The translations under genes were made by a program, and so were the position numbers. The notes beneath the pieces were generated by a model, which was given only the letters and a program-made list of their open reading frames with translations, did no database searches and was not told the DNA's origin. Below, piece after piece: positions 19,256-27,176 of a stretch of 64,000 nucleotides of DNA; the first letter of the stretch is position 1; the number at the start of each line of letters is the position of its first letter. This DNA is from Rubripirellula sp. (GTDB taxonomy: Bacteria > Planctomycetota > Planctomycetia > Pirellulales > Pirellulaceae): positions 1 to 64,000 of the forward strand of contig JAAXJB010000122.1 in NCBI GenBank assembly GCA_012270065.1, read 5' to 3'.

Positions 19256-22200
19256 TGGAAAGTGTGTCGATGCGTTCACTGATCTGGATATTCAGTCTGG
19301 TTGCCGCAACGGTTGCCACTGCAGATTTCCCCAAACTGTTCAACAGCGAACCTCTACCAGAGCATACGCGGATGCCCGCAGAGGAAGCGGCTGCGGGCAT
19401 GCAGTTACCTGTCGGTCTGACTGCCAAAGCTTTTGCGGCTGAACCGGATATTCAGAACCCCATCGCCATGACTTGGGATTCCAAAGGCCGTCTCTGGGTT
19501 GCGGAGAACTATACCTATGCAGAGCGTAACCAGCGATTTCAACTCGACTTGAGAGATCGAATCGTCATCTTTGACAACACTCATGACGATCGTTTCAGCC
19601 AACGCAAGGTTTTCACGGACGACATCCAGATGTTGACCGGGATCGAAGTAGGTTTGGGTGGAGTTTGGCTGTTGTGCCCGCCAAAGCTGATTTTCATTCC
19701 GGATCATGATGGTGACGATGTGCCTGATAGCCCCGGGGAGGTCTTACTTGATGGCTTTACCGTGGCTCAACAGAACTATCACAATTTCGCAAATGGTCTG
19801 CGTTTTGGTCCCGATGGCTGGCTGTATGGGCGATGCGGTGGCTCCTGCCCAGGACGAATAGGAAAACCTGGAACGCCGCGGAATGAACGACTTGCGTTGG
19901 AAGGTGGAATGTGGAGATACCACCCCATAAAAAAAACGGCGGAAGTGCTCACAACTGGTACAACGAATCCATGGGGGCATGACTGGGATTCACTCGGGGA
20001 GGCCTTCTTTGTAAATACGGTCAATGGGCATCTTTGGCATCTCATTCCCGGCGCACACTACACCAGACCGTTCGCTCTGGATCCAAATCGACGTACGTAC
20101 GAACTCATCGATTTCCATGCGGACCACTGGCATTTTGACACGGGCAAAAGCTGGACTCAATCACGTTCGGGGGCAGCCGATTCCTATGGGGGTGGACATG
20201 CGCACTCGGGTGCAATGATTTATCAAGGCGACAACTGGCCAGCGGCTTATCGTGGAAACTTTTTCACGCTCAATTTTCATGGACGGCGGGCAAATCAGGA
20301 GATCCTTCGCAGAGACGGTTCAGGATTTGTCGCCTCCCACGAAAAAGACCTTTTCATTGCCAAAGACCCGTGGTTCCGCGGGATGGAACTTGGAACCGGC
20401 CCGGACGGTGGAGTTTTCGTACTGGACTGGAGTGACACCGGAGAATGCCATGAGCACACTGGTGTTCACCGACGCAGCGGCCGCATCTTCAAAATACGGA
20501 ACTCCAGGGCCAAACCCGCAATAGAAACCCGGGATGTCTCTTCATGGTCATTGAATGATCTGGTCAATACACATGCGGAAAAGAACGACTGGTTCACGCG
20601 ACAGGCGAGGCTGGAACTCGCCCGCCGCCGGATGAACAAGACCGATATCACTGCGAGCTACACACTACTCAAGCAGCTACTTGAATCACCCGCCAGTGAT
20701 CCTCGTACCATGGTCCAGTCTTTGCTGACGCTGAATTCGCTTGGCGGCTGTGACCGGACCATGCTGAAACGACTATCGAATCATGAACATGAATCCATCC
20801 GAAGCTGGTCCATCCGTCTTCTTGCGGATCACTGGCCATTGGATGACGCCTTGAGCAGGTCCCCAACAAGTGATGTCGATCGGGATCGAATCAGGAAAGA
20901 GGCCGCGGAATTGATGCCCCACTTCATTGCGGTAGCAACGAATGACAGCTCAGCTCTTGTCCGTCTCAGTCTTGCTTCCGTGCTGCAGCGTCTTCCACTG
21001 GACTTGCGTCCTGCTCTCGCCAAAACCCTCGTGCAGAATGAACAGGACATTGGAGATCACAATCTGCCGCTGATGATCTGGTATGGTCTGATCCCGGTAG
21101 CAAACGAAAATCCAGCGCATCTCATGGAGGTAGCAAAGGCTTGTAAACTCCCGAAAACTCTTGCGTTGATTGCACGCTGCATCACCGAAGAAGTGGATAA
21201 CTATCCGCAAACCCTGAATGCATTGCTGACCCATGCGACGACTCGTGAGCACGATTATCTGCTCACGGTGCTCCGGGGCACTGCACGAGGGCTCAAGGGC
21301 AGGATCAGTGCTCCTCGACCTGATTCATGGGATCAACTCATTCAAATTCGCGATCCCGAGATTGTTGAACTGGTACGTGAGCTTGGTGTCGTGTTTGGTG
21401 ATGGTCGAGCGGTACAGGAATTGCGAACGATTGCGCAAGAGAAAAAATGGGAACCAACAGTACGTCTGACGGCTCTTCGGACGCTGATCCAAATTGACGA
21501 TGCCGAGATTCGAAAGATTTGTGAAGGACTATTGGGCGACCAGCAAATGAACTTACTTGCAGCACAGGGACTGTCACAGTTCGATGATCCGGCGATCGGT
21601 ACAAGTCTGGTCAGGCGTTACCACAGTTTCCGGGGTCCGGTCCGCCCCCAGCTGATGTCAATTCTTGTGTCCCGAAAGTCGTTTGCAAATGCAATGCTGC
21701 AGGCAATCGAAGATGGCAAGATCCCGGCAAGTGACCTGTCAGCGTTTCAGGTCAGGCAACTCAAAAGTTTCCATGATCCTGCACTTGACCAGCGCGTTGG
21801 CCAAGTATGGGGAGAAGTACGAACGACTCCGCAAGAACTTCAGGCCAGAATCGACAAACTGAAAGAATCTTTGCCGCCATCAGAACTTGCCGAAGCGGAC
21901 ATTGGCAATGGCCAACATCTGTTCAGGAAGATCTGCCAGAACTGCCACCGGTTATTTGGTGAAGGTGAGCAAATAGGTCCTGACCTGACTGGGTCGAATC
22001 GTAACAACCTTGACTACCTGCTTACCAACATGGTCGATCCGAGCAGCGTTATCGGAAAGGATTATCGCATGACCGTTCTTCTGACAAAGGACAACCGGAT
22101 CTTCAATGGTCTCGTGATCGACGAAACCAATCGCACCATCACAATTCAGACTGCGACAGAGAGGATCAGCTTTGACAATGAAAAAATTCATAGTCGCAAG

Positions 22201-22323
22201 CAGACAGATAAGTCGCCCATGCCAGATGGACTGCTCGACACACTCTCAGCAACGGAAATCCGCGACCTCGTAGGATATCTGCAGCAACCAACAAGGATTC
22301 AGGTCGAGTCAATCAGAAAATGA
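19252..22323 (+). CDS. PVC-type heme-binding CxxCH membrane-bound dehydrogenase
   Basis: A 1023-residue exported protein with a signal peptide within residues ~8-25 (an ATG at 19270 is a possible alternative start). Domains in order: a sugar-dehydrogenase-like beta-propeller (about 45-420; GLRFGPDGWLY, GTGPDGGVFVLDW), a long alpha-helical HEAT-like region (about 430-850), and a C-terminal cytochrome c domain with CQNCH (Cys895-Cys898-His899). A GPDLTG stretch and a short domain with FNGLVIDE complete it. This is the standard layout of the planctomycete PVC dehydrogenases. It overlaps the DUF1501 gene by 4 bases, so the three genes are a coupled operon. Probable role: periplasmic oxidation of a sugar or sugar derivative coupled to heme (inference). 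Confidence 0.9.
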   Translation: MMESVSMRSLIWIFSLVAATVATADFPKLFNSEPLPEHTRMPAEEAAAGMQLPVGLTAKAFAAEPDIQNPIAMTWDSKGRLWVAENYTYAERNQRFQLDLRDRIVIFDNTHDDRFSQRKVFTDDIQMLTGIEVGLGGVWLLCPPKLIFIPDHDGDDVPDSPGEVLLDGFTVAQQNYHNFANGLRFGPDGWLYGRCGGSCPGRIGKPGTPRNERLALEGGMWRYHPIKKTAEVLTTGTTNPWGHDWDSLGEAFFVNTVNGHLWHLIPGAHYTRPFALDPNRRTYELIDFHADHWHFDTGKSWTQSRSGAADSYGGGHAHSGAMIYQGDNWPAAYRGNFFTLNFHGRRANQEILRRDGSGFVASHEKDLFIAKDPWFRGMELGTGPDGGVFVLDWSDTGECHEHTGVHRRSGRIFKIRNSRAKPAIETRDVSSWSLNDLVNTHAEKNDWFTRQARLELARRRMNKTDITASYTLLKQLLESPASDPRTMVQSLLTLNSLGGCDRTMLKRLSNHEHESIRSWSIRLLADHWPLDDALSRSPTSDVDRDRIRKEAAELMPHFIAVATNDSSALVRLSLASVLQRLPLDLRPALAKTLVQNEQDIGDHNLPLMIWYGLIPVANENPAHLMEVAKACKLPKTLALIARCITEEVDNYPQTLNALLTHATTREHDYLLTVLRGTARGLKGRISAPRPDSWDQLIQIRDPEIVELVRELGVVFGDGRAVQELRTIAQEKKWEPTVRLTALRTLIQIDDAEIRKICEGLLGDQQMNLLAAQGLSQFDDPAIGTSLVRRYHSFRGPVRPQLMSILVSRKSFANAMLQAIEDGKIPASDLSAFQVRQLKSFHDPALDQRVGQVWGEVRTTPQELQARIDKLKESLPPSELAEADIGNGQHLFRKICQNCHRLFGEGEQIGPDLTGSNRNNLDYLLTNMVDPSSVIGKDYRMTVLLTKDNRIFNGLVIDETNRTITIQTATERISFDNEKIHSRKQTDKSPMPDGLLDTLSATEIRDLVGYLQQPTRIQVESIRK

Positions 22324-22558
22324 TTGCATTCGATGCCCGCCCCGACCATCATCAAGTGCGATGGATGTCGGGTCATCGAGCTTCACGTCCTCTCGCCCGC
22401 CAGCGACTCCACGTGCGGATTGCTTCAAGCAACACCGTTCGATTGGTCAATCTGGTGTGATACCTGCTGCTTAAGCACCCTCAGGGACTGCCCAAAAGGA
22501 ATAATCCGCACATCCGGACCTTCATGCTGATCGGCAAGCTTTCGTTTACCAGAGTTTT

Positions 22559-22586
22559 TTGACAGCGTTCTATTTTGTCTTACCTT
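22559..22586 (+). promoter_or_regulatory. Candidate sigma-70 promoter ahead of the riboswitch
   Basis: TTGACA at 22559-22564 matches the -35 consensus exactly; 16 bases later TACCTT (22581-22586) is a weak -10 match. It lies ~90 bp before the aptamer, where a leader promoter would be expected. The -10 match is only 3 of 6, so this is tentative. Confidence 0.35.
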
Positions 22587-22677
22587 TTAGTGAAGTGAGT
22601 GGGTCGATGTACGACCTGCTGCCGAGATGGGGTTTACCGCACGAAAGCGTATGAACCACATTTCGGTCAGCCTTGCT

Positions 22678-22790
22678 CCCTGGACAAAGGGCAAACCGTC
22701 TGTGAAGGCGGGGCGCAAAGCCACGGATCCAGTTTGCGTGCAGTGCAAGAACGCACTGTCAGGCTTGTTGGACCGCCGGGTTGCCAAGGG
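22678..22790 (+). promoter_or_regulatory. GEMM-I (cyclic di-GMP-I) riboswitch aptamer
   Basis: The sequence contains the conserved blocks of the GEMM-I class in order. GGGCAAACC is at 22689-22697. A hairpin CCGUCU/AGGCGG with a GUGA (GNRA) tetraloop spans ~22696-22711. GGGCGCAAAGCC is at 22711-22722. A second long hairpin arm spans ~22723-22777, and GGGUUGCC closes the core at 22778-22785. An outer P1 helix can form between CCCUGG (22678-22683) and CCAAGGG (22784-22790, one bulge). The middle G of AGGGC (22690) matches the guanine that, in my memory of the Vibrio Vc2 structure, favours c-di-GMP over cGAMP. It lies 167 bp upstream of the Flp pilin start, in sense orientation. Known GEMM RNAs often control pili and motility genes. 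Confidence 0.88.
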
Positions 22791-22875
22791 AAAGTGAAAT
22801 TGTGATTTTGCTCACAAGTTCGCACCAAGGCGTGTCAGACGAAAGTCGGAGACGAGGCTGTCCCTTTCACAAGTG

Positions 22876-22894
22876 ATGACTCACGTTGAGTCAT
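22876..22894 (+). terminator. Perfect 8-bp hairpin between aptamer and pilin (possible expression platform)
   Basis: ATGACTCA and TGAGTCAT pair perfectly around a CGT loop, 86 bases after the aptamer and 64 before the pilin ATG. It is followed by GCTATTTAG, only a weak U-run, so a classical terminator is not clear. It could serve as the switch element or simply as a leader hairpin. Confidence 0.4.
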
Positions 22895-22957
22895 GCTATT
22901 TAGTAAGTCGTCGTCGTGTACCCAATGGTATGCGTCTCACTCGCGAGGAGAGAGAGC

Positions 22958-23134
22958 ATGAAGAATTTCGCTGACAGCATTGTAAATTTCCTGAAAGAAG
23001 AAGATGGCCCAACTGCAGTTGAGTACGCCGTAATGTTGGCACTCATCGTAGTCGTTTGTTTGGCTGCCGTAGGTACCATCGGTACCAACGCAAAGGCCAA
23101 ATTCGAGGAAGTTGGCACTGCAATCGCCAACTGA
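22958..23134 (+). CDS. flp: Flp/Fap-type class IVb pilin
   Basis: A 58-residue prepilin with a strong ribosome site (GAGGAGAG at ~22945). A short charged leader ends at a Gly, followed by the PTAVEYAVMLALIVV motif: Glu at position 5 of the mature protein and adjacent Tyr, as in Flp pilins. The prepilin peptidase CpaA (next gene) should cut after that Gly. A ~20-residue hydrophobic helix and a small polar tail follow. It is the first gene of the Tad locus and is preceded by the c-di-GMP riboswitch, so its level is probably set by c-di-GMP. Two hairpins after the stop may keep pilin mRNA more abundant than downstream messages. Confidence 0.93.
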   Translation: MKNFADSIVNFLKEEDGPTAVEYAVMLALIVVVCLAAVGTIGTNAKAKFEEVGTAIAN

Positions 23135-23141
23135 TGCCGCA

Positions 23142-23160
23142 GCCGCTGTGATCCAGCGGC
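23142..23160 (+). terminator. GC-rich hairpin just after the pilin stop
   Basis: GCCGCTG and CAGCGGC form a perfect 7-bp stem with a 5-base loop, 8 bases past the pilin stop codon. No U-run follows (ACCAAAAG), so it may act as an mRNA stabiliser rather than a full terminator. Confidence 0.45.
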
Positions 23161-23185
23161 ACCAAAAGAATATCTCGTCGCTTCT

Positions 23186-23218
23186 CGGCACGGTTCCGAC
23201 ATCCAAGGGACCGTGCCG
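23186..23218 (+). repeat. Second inverted repeat downstream of flp
   Basis: CGGCACGGT (23186-23194) pairs perfectly with ACCGTGCCG (23210-23218) across a 15-base loop. It lies in the 398-bp gap between flp and cpaA and, with the hairpin at 23142-23160, makes a two-stem structure after the pilin gene. Possible partial terminator or processing site. Confidence 0.45.
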
Positions 23219-23310
23219 TTGCGCCGGGATGTATGCGTTTTGTTGTAGTGTTGACGCAATCACCGTTCCGATTCAAACGGACGTTTTCCTGCCCGAATGG
23301 GGATCCTCCC

Positions 23311-23421
23311 ATGAATTATCCACTACTACCTGCTGACGCCGCTGCTTACGCGTGGCAACTGTCATGCTGTCTGATCACACTCCTGTTCGCCATGTTCAGT
23401 TGGATGATCGGCCCCCGATGA
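23311..23421 (+). CDS. Possible 36-residue single-span membrane peptide
   Basis: ATG 23311 has GGGGAT about 8 bases upstream and opens a 36-codon frame whose middle is a hydrophobic segment (about residues 13-33, Cys/Leu/Phe/Trp-rich). It sits between the pilin and the prepilin peptidase on the same strand, where a small pilus accessory protein would be plausible. I recognise no family, and the frame is short enough to occur by chance. Confidence 0.3.
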   Translation: MNYPLLPADAAAYAWQLSCCLITLLFAMFSWMIGPR

Positions 23422-23532
23422 CGGATGTCGAATACGAAGCCTGAATGGACAAGGGTGATCATGCCCAAGTTCACTCGACCAACCGCTCGCTACCACCTAC
23501 CGCTCGCTAAATAATCTACGGGGATACACATT

Positions 23533-24090
23533 ATGGAAACATTACTTCAGGGAATCGCTGAAAACTGGACTGTCTGGTTCGTTACGGTTGTCTTGATTGT
23601 CGCTGCAATCATCGACGGCGCAATTTTGAAAGTACCTAACTGGCTCACATTTCCGTTCATTGCCTGCGGTTGGCTGCACTGGACGATGCAGGATGGCCTG
23701 TCTGGCCTGGGTTGGAGCTTGCTGGGAACCTTTGTTGGCATGATGCTTCTGCTTGTATTACGCAATGTGGGAGGCATGGGAGCGGGTGACGTCAAATTGC
23801 TGGCTGGTGTTGGTGCCTGGCTCGGCACGATGGTGACCCTGTACGCTTTCGCTGCCACCGCCATCGTGGGGGGTGTAATGGCCCTCTTCATGATTCTGCG
23901 AAGCGGTCAATGGGAAAAGCACTTGGCAATGGGACACCAGATATTGCACGAATGGAAAACGATTCGCAGCCCGCAGAAGCTTTCCGAAATCGCGCGAGAA
24001 AGAAAACCTTCCATGTACCTGCTGCCTTATGGAATTCCCATGGCTATCGGCTCAATCGCCTATTTTGCGATCGCTGGCATGCTGGTTTGA
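23533..24090 (+). CDS. cpaA: Prepilin peptidase (TadV/CpaA, A24 family)
   Basis: A 185-residue polytopic membrane aspartyl protease that cleaves the leader of Flp prepilin. The two catalytic Asp residues are visible: one at residue 28 in the first hydrophobic stretch (AAIIDGAILKVPNW), the other in the GMGAGDVKLL motif near residue 88. About four to five membrane helices are separated by short loops, with one longer cytoplasmic loop near residues 125-160. GGGGAT about 8 bases upstream supports ATG 23533. It is the second certain gene of the Tad locus. Confidence 0.92.
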   Translation: METLLQGIAENWTVWFVTVVLIVAAIIDGAILKVPNWLTFPFIACGWLHWTMQDGLSGLGWSLLGTFVGMMLLLVLRNVGGMGAGDVKLLAGVGAWLGTMVTLYAFAATAIVGGVMALFMILRSGQWEKHLAMGHQILHEWKTIRSPQKLSEIARERKPSMYLLPYGIPMAIGSIAYFAIAGMLV

Positions 24091-24321
24091 GCCTCGCCGG
24101 CAGGTTTTAGAGAGTTGTTAAAGTCTTCCGATTAGGCGGGTCCAGCCGATTGCGTTGGAGCCGCCGATCGTATTGATAGTAGCTCAACGGTCTTGCCGGT
24201 TGCAGCGATCCAATGCTTTGCGCCGAAAAACACCCGTGGGTCAGTCCCGTCGATGCTGTCGCATTGGGAATCCTGGCCATCAAGACCCGATTGGGTAACT
24301 CGTTTCCCACGACATACTGCC

Positions 24322-25359
24322 ATGCGTAACAAATCCATCTACCTTCTTCTAGCATGTGTTTGTGGCACGGTTGCGGCTGTTTTGGCCAGCGAATGGCTGA
24401 AAGCTCAAGGCAACCAGAACACAACAAACATGGTTGAGATTTTTGTAACATCGACTTCAATCGATGTTGGTGAGAAAATCACAGCCGAGAAGATCGCGTT
24501 GGAACGGTGGCCCGAAGACAAAGTCCCAGAAGGCGCAAGTAACCGTCTTGATGAAGTCGACGGAAAATATGCGAAGCAGCGGCTGTTTGAAGGCGAGCCG
24601 ATCATGCCGCTGAAATTGATGGACGAAAACTGGACGAGTGTTCCCAATGGCTGGAAGGCTGTCGACATGGATGCCAGCGAACTGGGCATCGCAACCTCAC
24701 TTCAGCCAGGTGATCGCGTCGATGTCGTTGGCTTCTTTGAAAAAGATGACGAATTCATTCCAAGGAGCGGTTCCCAGACTGTCTTCATGGGAATACGCGT
24801 TTTCTCGATCGATGGTGACACATCACGACGAACCGAAGAGGATCGGGGAAAACCCGCAAGGTTCATTCAACTTCTGATCTCTGAAAAAGACAAGGATGCA
24901 TGGTCCTATGCAAAGGAACTAGCCACACTCGAATTGCACAAGGCTAGTGACCAGGATCATACGCTTGAAGATGGATCAAACGAAGCCGCTGCCAAGTTCA
25001 TGACAATGATTGAAGATCATCGCAAGAAACTGGAAGAAGAAGAACAGGAAGAAGAGAGATTGCGTTTGGCTGAAGAGGAAGCAGCAAAGCAGGCGTTGGC
25101 AGCCGAAAACAAGACGGATCCCGTCGTCAACGAAGCGAAGGTGGAAGGATTTACGATGTTCAAGCTGGTTGAAGGGCGAATGCTTGAATACTGGATCGTT
25201 CCGGGAAAACTTCCTGTGCTTGTTGGTGAAGTAGGGGCACCAGACGCTGAACCCCAGGCGCCCGAAACTGGCAGCCTTCCCGTGCAAATCAATGAGGATG
25301 ACGTCCAGAGCCTCAACGGAGAGGGCAGTCCTTTTTTTCAACCACCGTCCAATGAGTGA
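24322..25359 (+). CDS. cpaB: Flp pilus assembly protein CpaB (SAF/RcpC)
   Basis: A 345-residue protein starting MRNKSIYLLL with an N-terminal membrane segment (about residues 5-22). A SAF domain follows (SIDVGEKITAEKIALERWP), typical of CpaB/RcpC, and an RcpC-type beta domain (SLQPGDRVDVVGFFE). From about residue 225 there is a strongly charged Glu/Lys-rich helix predicted to be a coiled coil, then a Pro-rich tail, which makes it longer than most CpaB proteins. The frame is open upstream to 24193, but ATG 24322 fits the family. It works with the secretin CpaC in the periplasm to build the outer-membrane pore. Confidence 0.88.
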   Translation: MRNKSIYLLLACVCGTVAAVLASEWLKAQGNQNTTNMVEIFVTSTSIDVGEKITAEKIALERWPEDKVPEGASNRLDEVDGKYAKQRLFEGEPIMPLKLMDENWTSVPNGWKAVDMDASELGIATSLQPGDRVDVVGFFEKDDEFIPRSGSQTVFMGIRVFSIDGDTSRRTEEDRGKPARFIQLLISEKDKDAWSYAKELATLELHKASDQDHTLEDGSNEAAAKFMTMIEDHRKKLEEEEQEEERLRLAEEEAAKQALAAENKTDPVVNEAKVEGFTMFKLVEGRMLEYWIVPGKLPVLVGEVGAPDAEPQAPETGSLPVQINEDDVQSLNGEGSPFFQPPSNE

Positions 25360-25564
25360 CGCAGTTGACCCAGAGTCAGCTGCCGAGTCTCGACCATTTA
25401 CCGACTGATCAAGCAGACTGGCTGCCGGATCTTGAAACAACAATCTGACATTTACGACCGTTACACGCACTGACCTGTGCCGTAAGAGCTGTGGGTAGCC
25501 ACCAACAGCTCAATGGCAGAATTCGAATGGATTCGGATTTAGGTCCAGCAAGGATGAACCAGCG

Positions 25565-27103
25565 ATGGAAACGCAGCGATTGATGGCCCGGCTCGCCGCC
25601 GCATTATTGATTTCCACGACGATATCCGTCGCCAGCTGGAACTCAGCGTCTGCACAGACTCTATCAGATGTGTTGGCGGCCAAAGGTCCAGCAGTAGCCC
25701 ACAACATCTCGCAACCGTCTGAACGGGTTGAGATGATCGTCAAGAGCAGTCGTATCCTGACACTCGAAGAACGAATCCCGAAATTTCAGGTGTATAACGA
25801 GCTCGTCGTCGGTGCTACACCGGTGTCACAGAATCAGATCCAGATTTTTGCGAAGACGCCTGGTACTACACAGCTGAACCTCTGGGACACCAATGATCGT
25901 CTCTACACGGTTGATGTGATCGTGATGGCAGATGCGCGGCAAGTCGAAGGCATTCTTGAGAGCCAACTTCCTCTGGCAACGCTCAAGGTCATACCGATTC
26001 AGGATAGCGCGATCATTTCCGGTACAGTCACCAGTGTTGACGACGTTGATCGTGCTGTTGCGATTACTGAGCAGTTTTACACAACCGTTGTCAATAACAT
26101 TCGTGTTGTGGGTGTTCAGACGGTGCTTCTGCACACCAAAATCATGGAGGTTTCACGTACCAAGCTACGTGATCTGGGCATTGACTGGGGTAGCGTATCA
26201 ACGGGATCGTTCTTCTATTCTGCACCCAGTGGCTTGATCAATGCAGCTTTGAGCAGTACCAGTGCGCTTCCCACAGCTGGTGCCAGCCTCAACGCAACCA
26301 ACCGGCTTTTTGCCAACGCCGGTGATTTTCAGGCACTCATTTCAGCTCTCCGGAAGCAGGACCTGATCAAATTTCTGGCAGAACCGACAGTGGTAGCGAC
26401 GCATGGTCGCCCAGCGAGATTCAACGTAGGAGGTCGTGTCCCCTATATCGTACCAACGAACAATGCAGTGACCGTAAATTACGAGGAATTCGGCACCGCC
26501 GTTGACTTCCTTCCGTTCGTTGTCGGCCCTGGACGAATCCGTTTGGAAGTGCGTCCCGAAGTCACCGAACCTGATCCCTCGCGTTCCATCAGTTCTGAAG
26601 GGATTGATGTCCCGGCTTTCAGTTCCCGGTATGTGGAGACCGCAGTCGAACTTCAGGCGGGACAGACATTTGCCATTGCAGGTCTGCTTCAAAGTCGAAC
26701 AGAAGCTGTTTCACGAGCGACTCCATTCTTCGGAGAGCTGCCTTACATTGGAGCGGCTTTTCGACGAATCAGTGAAGCCCGCAATGACATTGAACTTTTG
26801 ATCACCGTGACACCTGAACTGGTCGACGCTATTGACCCCCACCAATTGCCGCGTGGTGGGCCCGGTCTCACATCAATGTCACCAAGTGATTCCGATCTCT
26901 ACCTGCGTGGTCACATCGAGGTACCCAACCTGTTAGGTAGCGACAATTGCAATCTTGGGGAAGATGGTTACAGTGTCATGCCAGAGGTGATGCCGGGCCA
27001 ATTCAAGCTCGAGGAAGCGATCCCGCCCGGGGCTATTGTTCCAGGCGAAGCACCCGTCATAGTAGGCGAAGGAGTTTCCATTACAGCGCCACCTGTGGAA
27101 TGA
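25565..27103 (+). CDS. cpaC: Tad pilus secretin CpaC/RcpA
   Basis: A 512-residue outer-membrane secretin with a signal peptide (about residues 8-30, ending SASAQ). The N-terminal pilus domain (SRILTLEERIPKFQVYN) is followed by a BON-like region (about 125-180) and the secretin core. The core includes VQTVLLHTKIMEVSRTKLRDLGIDWG, the FLAEPTVVATHGRPARFNVGG segment and the late GELPYIGAAFR motif. It should form the multimeric channel through which the Flp pilus passes. cpaE follows after 73 bp. The Pro-rich C-terminal tail after residue ~440 is an extension whose role I cannot tell. Confidence 0.92.
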   Translation: METQRLMARLAAALLISTTISVASWNSASAQTLSDVLAAKGPAVAHNISQPSERVEMIVKSSRILTLEERIPKFQVYNELVVGATPVSQNQIQIFAKTPGTTQLNLWDTNDRLYTVDVIVMADARQVEGILESQLPLATLKVIPIQDSAIISGTVTSVDDVDRAVAITEQFYTTVVNNIRVVGVQTVLLHTKIMEVSRTKLRDLGIDWGSVSTGSFFYSAPSGLINAALSSTSALPTAGASLNATNRLFANAGDFQALISALRKQDLIKFLAEPTVVATHGRPARFNVGGRVPYIVPTNNAVTVNYEEFGTAVDFLPFVVGPGRIRLEVRPEVTEPDPSRSISSEGIDVPAFSSRYVETAVELQAGQTFAIAGLLQSRTEAVSRATPFFGELPYIGAAFRRISEARNDIELLITVTPELVDAIDPHQLPRGGPGLTSMSPSDSDLYLRGHIEVPNLLGSDNCNLGEDGYSVMPEVMPGQFKLEEAIPPGAIVPGEAPVIVGEGVSITAPPVE

Positions 27104-27176
27104 TTCAACCATCGGCGCTGGTAGGCGTACGATCATCCGCGTTGTGAATCGCAAGTAACACGATGCAACCAAGCTC

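Noticed and set aside
22599-22805. Plus-strand open frame of 68 codons across the riboswitch
   Set aside because: It covers the aptamer blocks almost exactly, has no ribosome site, and its codons follow the RNA structure; the RNA element explains the conservation better.
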